Source: Paenalcaligenes sp035302345
GTDB lineage: Bacteria; Pseudomonadota; Gammaproteobacteria; Burkholderiales; Burkholderiaceae_B
Direction: 5' to 3'
NCBI GenBank assembly: GCA_035302345.1
Contig: DATGSS010000080.1
Span: 1 to 19,320, forward strand
Length of the DNA: 19,320 bases
Shown: positions 15,623 through 19,320 of the stretch, piece by piece
Layout: every line of letters starts with the position of its first letter
Numbering within the stretch: the first letter of the stretch is position 1
Notes under the pieces: model-generated
What the model was told of the DNA's origin: nothing
What the model saw: the letters and a program-made list of their open reading frames with translations, nothing else
Database searches by the model: none
Program-made: the position numbers and the translations under genes

Positions 15623-17356
15623 CTATCGATCAAATAAATTGACTTTGGCCAAATCGATAACGTGCTGCATTTGCCCATCCATCACAGCCCGCAAACCCCA
15701 CAAACTAAAACCCTTAACCTGCTCCATATGGATGGTTGGCGGCAATACCAACTCTTGGCTGGCGGTTACCACATCTAGGACTGCAGGCCCGTCATGGGCC
15801 AAGAACCGATCGACTGCAGTGGGTAAATCATCCGAATTGTCGACGCGTTCACCATAAATGCCAACCGACTTCGCGACCTGTGAAAAATCAGGGTTTTCTA
15901 AATCAACTCCTGTATTTACAAATCCTGCGGCTTTCATTTCAAGCGCTACAAAGCCCAAGACACCGTTATTGAAAATCACTACTTTGACCGGGATATCGTG
16001 CTGCTTGAGGCTAATCAGATCGCCCATCAGCATAGAAAACCCACCGTCCCCAGAAAAGGAAATGACTTGTCGGTCGGGCTGAGCCATTTTGATCCCCAGG
16101 GCTTGGGGCATGGCATTCGCCATCGAGCCATGTGTAAAGGAGCCTATCAAACGGCGTTGACCATTCATTTGCAAATATCGCGCTGTCCATACCGTTGGGG
16201 TACCCACGTCAGCTGTAAAAATTGCATCTTGTGCCGCTTTTTCGCTGACAACGGCTGTCAGATACTGTGGGTGTATCACGCCGTGGCTACCGGGTTGTGC
16301 TAATTTGCCTAGAGCTTGGCGCGAACGCTGGTAATCTTTGAGAGCGGCATCCAGGAAATTTCGTTCGGTACGCTCTTGCAAGTGCGGTAAAAGCGCCTTG
16401 ATAGTTTCTTTGATATCCCCTACTACCCCTAATTCGAGTTTCGCTCGGCGACCCAAATTTTCAGGGCGAATATCAACCTGGGCTATTTTGACCTTGCTAG
16501 GCAAGAACTGTTTATATGGAAAATCAGTACCCAACATCAACAAGGTGTCGCAAGAATGCATGGCTTTGTAACCAGATTCAAAACCAATAAAGCCAGTCAT
16601 CCCTACATCATAAGGGTTATCATACTCAACATGCTCTTTACCCCCAAGCGCATGCACAATTGGACTGTTGAGCGCTGCGGCCAAATCCATGAGCTGCGCA
16701 TGGGCACCCGCACAACCCCGCCCTGCAAATAGCGCCACGCGCTTTGAGTCATTTAACAAAGCGGCCAAGGCCTGTATTTCTTGTTCTTGGGGAATTACCA
16801 GCGGGTCCTTAGGCAATAAACTGGCACGCGGTGAAACTCCTTTGACTGGTGAGTCTTGCAAGGCCACATCACCTGGTAGCACAATAACTGCTACTCCTTT
16901 TTTCCCTACGGCTGCTCGAATCGCATTTTCAATGACATAAGGCAGCTGATCAGGATGGGAGACCAGCTCGCAGTAGTGGCTGCATTCTTTGAAAAGCTGA
17001 TCAGGATGGGTTTCTTGAAAATAACCACTACCAATCTCGGCGGATGGGATATGAGCTGCAATCGCCAATACCGGGGTACGGCTACGATGAGCATCATATA
17101 AACCATTGATCAGATGTAAATTGCCGGGGCCACATGACCCTGCACAAACGGCTAATTCATTAGTAAGCTGTGACTCGCCACTGGCAGCAAAAGCAGCCAC
17201 CTCTTCGTGACGCGTGCCCACCCATTCTATTTCACCCTGTGTGCGTATGGCTTCGGTCACACCGTTTAAACTGTCTCCGACAACCCCATAAATGCGTTTT
17301 ACGCCTACTTCAGCCAGCGTGTGCACCAACAAATCAGCGACATTTTTTATTGCCAT
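15623..17356 (-). CDS. poxB: Pyruvate:quinone oxidoreductase (pyruvate dehydrogenase, cytochrome), 577 residues
   Basis: A peripheral membrane flavoenzyme using ThDP that converts pyruvate to acetate and CO2 and reduces quinone directly. The whole length aligns with E. coli PoxB (572). It has GVVGDSLNG near 24-32, the catalytic Glu region TRHEEVAAFAA with Glu51/52, AGSCGPGNLHLINGL, IGSGYFQETHP, and GKEHVEYDNPYDVGMTG in the middle domain. The ThDP/Mg site GDGG is near 436-439 with VIFNNGVLGF after it. The C-terminal segment after KGFSL corresponds to the lipid-activated membrane-binding helix. The ATG at 17356 follows AGGAAC. It lies 40 bp after mqo and 86 bp before cydA, so quinol made here would feed the bd oxidase encoded next door. 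Confidence 0.96.
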   Translation of the reverse strand: MAIKNVADLLVHTLAEVGVKRIYGVVGDSLNGVTEAIRTQGEIEWVGTRHEEVAAFAASGESQLTNELAVCAGSCGPGNLHLINGLYDAHRSRTPVLAIAAHIPSAEIGSGYFQETHPDQLFKECSHYCELVSHPDQLPYVIENAIRAAVGKKGVAVIVLPGDVALQDSPVKGVSPRASLLPKDPLVIPQEQEIQALAALLNDSKRVALFAGRGCAGAHAQLMDLAAALNSPIVHALGGKEHVEYDNPYDVGMTGFIGFESGYKAMHSCDTLLMLGTDFPYKQFLPSKVKIAQVDIRPENLGRRAKLELGVVGDIKETIKALLPHLQERTERNFLDAALKDYQRSRQALGKLAQPGSHGVIHPQYLTAVVSEKAAQDAIFTADVGTPTVWTARYLQMNGQRRLIGSFTHGSMANAMPQALGIKMAQPDRQVISFSGDGGFSMLMGDLISLKQHDIPVKVVIFNNGVLGFVALEMKAAGFVNTGVDLENPDFSQVAKSVGIYGERVDNSDDLPTAVDRFLAHDGPAVLDVVTASQELVLPPTIHMEQVKGFSLWGLRAVMDGQMQHVIDLAKVNLFDR

Positions 17357-17396
17357 CTTTTGTTCCTATATATGTTTTTCTTGAGAGCTGCTTTTA

Positions 17397-18899
17397 TTAA
17401 ATGTTGTCTAATTTAAGCACTTGGGCAGTCTGCGCGCGGATACTCCGGCATGCATCAGCATCAGTTTTAAGGTTGATACCATAAGTAGGAAAGATCTCGC
17501 GCAGCGTGTTTAACCAACCATCCGGTGTCAAGCGATCAGCAAAACAGCGTTCGAGCAACTCAATAACAATAAAAGCTGCGGTCGATGCGCCGGGCGATGC
17601 ACCTAACAATGCCGCTAATGATTGGTCAGAGGCTGAGATTAACTCGGTGCCAAACTCTAAACGGCCACCGTGATGCTTATGCGTGGGGCGAATGATCTGT
17701 ACACGCTGCCCCGCCACTACGTGCTCCCATTGTGGGCGTCTGGCTTGGGGGTAAAACTGCGTCAACATATCAAACTGATGCCCCCCGCTTTGCAAGACCT
17801 GAGATATTAAATACTCGGTAAGGTCCCAGTTATCTTTGGCCACATCCAGCATGGGCACGACATTATCTGAACGAACAGAGCGGAATAAATCTGTCAATGA
17901 GCCGTGTTTAAGGAAACGGGTAGAAAAGCCTGCATAGGGCCCAAACAGTACTGAGCGCTTACCCTCGACAATGCGAGTATCTAAGTGCGGTACAGACATG
18001 GGCGGAGAACCGGTAGGAGCCATGCCGTAGACCTTGGCATTATGTTGATGGCTGACTTCTTCGTCATCACAACGTAACCAAATGCCCCCAACAGGAAACC
18101 CGCCGTAGCCATGGCCTTCGGGAATATCAGATTTCTCTAATAACTCTAAGGCCCCTCCTCCAGCCCCAATAAATACAAATGGGGTTTGAAATTGACGCTT
18201 TTCATGGGTCATCGAACAACGCGCGGTCACAATCCATTCATTTGACTGAGAATCGCGCTCAAAGTCAGTCACCGTATTTAAATAACGAACGCTAACACCA
18301 GAAGATTTTTTTAAGTGCTCAAATAACAGCCGAGTGAGCGTCCCATAATCAACATCGGTGCCGGTAATCATACGTGTAGCAGCCACCGGGGTGTTGCCGT
18401 CACGGCCGCGCATAATTAATGGGGCCCACTCTTCGATCTCTTTGGGGTCAGTACTAAATTGCATGCCGTGATAGCAATGATGCGCTGACATGGCTTGGTG
18501 TCGTGCACGCAGAAACTTGACGTTCTCATCACCCCAAACAAAGCTCATATGCGGGCAAGAGCGTATAAAATCGGCTGGGTCATCAATGATGCCTTTTTCG
18601 ACTAAATAAGACCACAGTTGACGCGAGAGATCGAACTCTACATTAACCTCGAGTGCGCGACTAATATCGACAGTGCCATCGCTTTTTTGTGGTGTGTAAT
18701 TCAATTCACAATTTGCAGCGTGCCCTGTTCCTGCATTGTTCCAACCATTGGAGCTCTCGAGAGCACAGTCTTCGAGAGCCTCTAACACCAGGATATCGGC
18801 ACTGGGATCTAATTCTTTCAAGAGCGTGCCCACGGTGGCACTCATGATGCCCGCCCCGATTAACAAAAAATCAACACGTTCAGGCGTTGTTTTGCTCAT
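17397..18899 (-). CDS. mqo: Malate:quinone oxidoreductase, 500 residues
   Basis: A peripheral membrane FAD enzyme that oxidises malate to oxaloacetate and reduces quinone, replacing or backing up NAD malate dehydrogenase in the TCA cycle. The FAD-binding dinucleotide fold is at the N-terminus (IGAGIMSATVG at 14-24), followed by LESSNGWNNAGTGHAA near 48-63. Further family marks are PHMSFVWG near 115, DVDYGTLTR, FIGAGGGAL, GFPVGGIWL, LFGPYAGFSTRFLK and LLGASPGASTA near the C-terminus. It is slightly shorter than E. coli Mqo (548), as in the compact bacterial forms. The ATG at 18899 lies 15 bp after the cupin gene, with GAGG upstream. It is followed closely by poxB. Confidence 0.96.
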   Translation of the reverse strand: MSKTTPERVDFLLIGAGIMSATVGTLLKELDPSADILVLEALEDCALESSNGWNNAGTGHAANCELNYTPQKSDGTVDISRALEVNVEFDLSRQLWSYLVEKGIIDDPADFIRSCPHMSFVWGDENVKFLRARHQAMSAHHCYHGMQFSTDPKEIEEWAPLIMRGRDGNTPVAATRMITGTDVDYGTLTRLLFEHLKKSSGVSVRYLNTVTDFERDSQSNEWIVTARCSMTHEKRQFQTPFVFIGAGGGALELLEKSDIPEGHGYGGFPVGGIWLRCDDEEVSHQHNAKVYGMAPTGSPPMSVPHLDTRIVEGKRSVLFGPYAGFSTRFLKHGSLTDLFRSVRSDNVVPMLDVAKDNWDLTEYLISQVLQSGGHQFDMLTQFYPQARRPQWEHVVAGQRVQIIRPTHKHHGGRLEFGTELISASDQSLAALLGASPGASTAAFIVIELLERCFADRLTPDGWLNTLREIFPTYGINLKTDADACRSIRAQTAQVLKLDNI

Positions 18900-18914
18900 A
18901 ATGGATGACCTCTT

Positions 18915-19307
18915 TTATAGGGTTGAATTGGCGACAAAGGAAGCCTCGGCATCACCATCCAAGGCAATATAAGCACGCAACCAAGGTTCGTTGTCAATCA
19001 AATGCCAGCGATGACCGCCGCCAGTGATGTCCTCAGCCAGCAAAACATCACCAGGATGCAAAACAAAACGTTTATCAGTATGTGTTTCAAATTCTAGTGT
19101 GCCTTTTAAGGTCACTACGTATTGAATGGTAGGCGCATTATGCCAATCAAAGCTGCCCCCACTACTGGTCTCGCGGAACGAAACAGATCTGGCCATCGCC
19201 ATTAAACTACTGACATCATTACCTGCTGTGTTATCAAGCTGCAGGTAACCTTCTTCAAAATCTGACTGCCCACTATCGTCCGTAAACAAATACACACAAC
19301 GGATCAT
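18915..19307 (-). CDS. Small cupin-domain protein, 130 residues
   Basis: A single beta-barrel cupin. The core reads YVVTLKGTLEFET, FVLHPGDVLLAED and GGGHRWHLID, which is the usual two-motif cupin layout with His residues that could hold a metal. The role is unknown; relatives are often annotated only as cupin proteins. The ATG at 19307 has a strong AAAGGAG site 6-7 bases upstream, only 13 bases from the window edge, so whether another gene or a promoter precedes it cannot be seen. It is 15 bp upstream of mqo and almost surely co-transcribed with it. Confidence 0.8.
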   Translation of the reverse strand: MIRCVYLFTDDSGQSDFEEGYLQLDNTAGNDVSSLMAMARSVSFRETSSGGSFDWHNAPTIQYVVTLKGTLEFETHTDKRFVLHPGDVLLAEDITGGGHRWHLIDNEPWLRAYIALDGDAEASFVANSTL

Positions 19308-19320
19308 GCCTAGCTCCTTT

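Overview
The window looks like a chromosomal stretch of a respiratory proteobacterium. A betaproteobacterium of the Burkholderiales/Alcaligenaceae type is my best guess, inferred from gene content, moderate base composition and protein similarity remembered from known families. All recognisable genes are intact except at the left edge, where one is cut. I see no mobile element, CRISPR array, rRNA or tRNA.

Layout. (1) 1-3372, minus strand: a membrane-bound formate dehydrogenase operon. It has a Tat-exported, selenocysteine-containing alpha subunit (fdnG, with in-frame TGA at codon 196) followed by the start of the iron-sulfur beta subunit (fdxH), cut by the window edge. (2) 3373-3854: an AT-rich non-coding stretch. 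(3) 3855-5312, plus strand: a Tat-signal metal-dependent amidohydrolase. (4) 5339-8983, minus strand: a small one-helix membrane protein, an MgtC/SapB-family membrane protein and a large YbiO-like MscS mechanosensitive channel. (5) 9259-12415, plus strand: a CPA1-type Na+/H+ antiporter followed by a second amidohydrolase, a close paralogue of the first but without the Tat signal. (6) 12566-19307, minus strand: a cluster read as cupin - mqo - poxB - cydA - cydB - cydX-like, probably one transcript with at least one internal promoter.

How the genes work together. The right-hand cluster joins two quinone-reducing dehydrogenases (malate:quinone oxidoreductase and pyruvate:quinone oxidoreductase) to a quinol-oxidising cytochrome bd oxidase, so a short proton-sparing respiratory chain from malate and pyruvate to oxygen is encoded in one block. 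Formate dehydrogenase on the left is a further quinone-reducing input. The middle genes concern ion and osmotic balance (antiporter, mechanosensitive channel, MgtC-like protein) and two hydrolases of unknown substrate.

The points most worth a second look are: the amidohydrolase pair, one apparently exported and one apparently cytoplasmic, with an antiporter next to the second; a two-helix version of CydX; a CydB whose usual DGFD motif reads VGMD; an FNR-like dyad before cydA; and two 21-bp dyads upstream of the two plus-strand transcription units. I did not find evidence of a wholly new defence or mobile system in this window.
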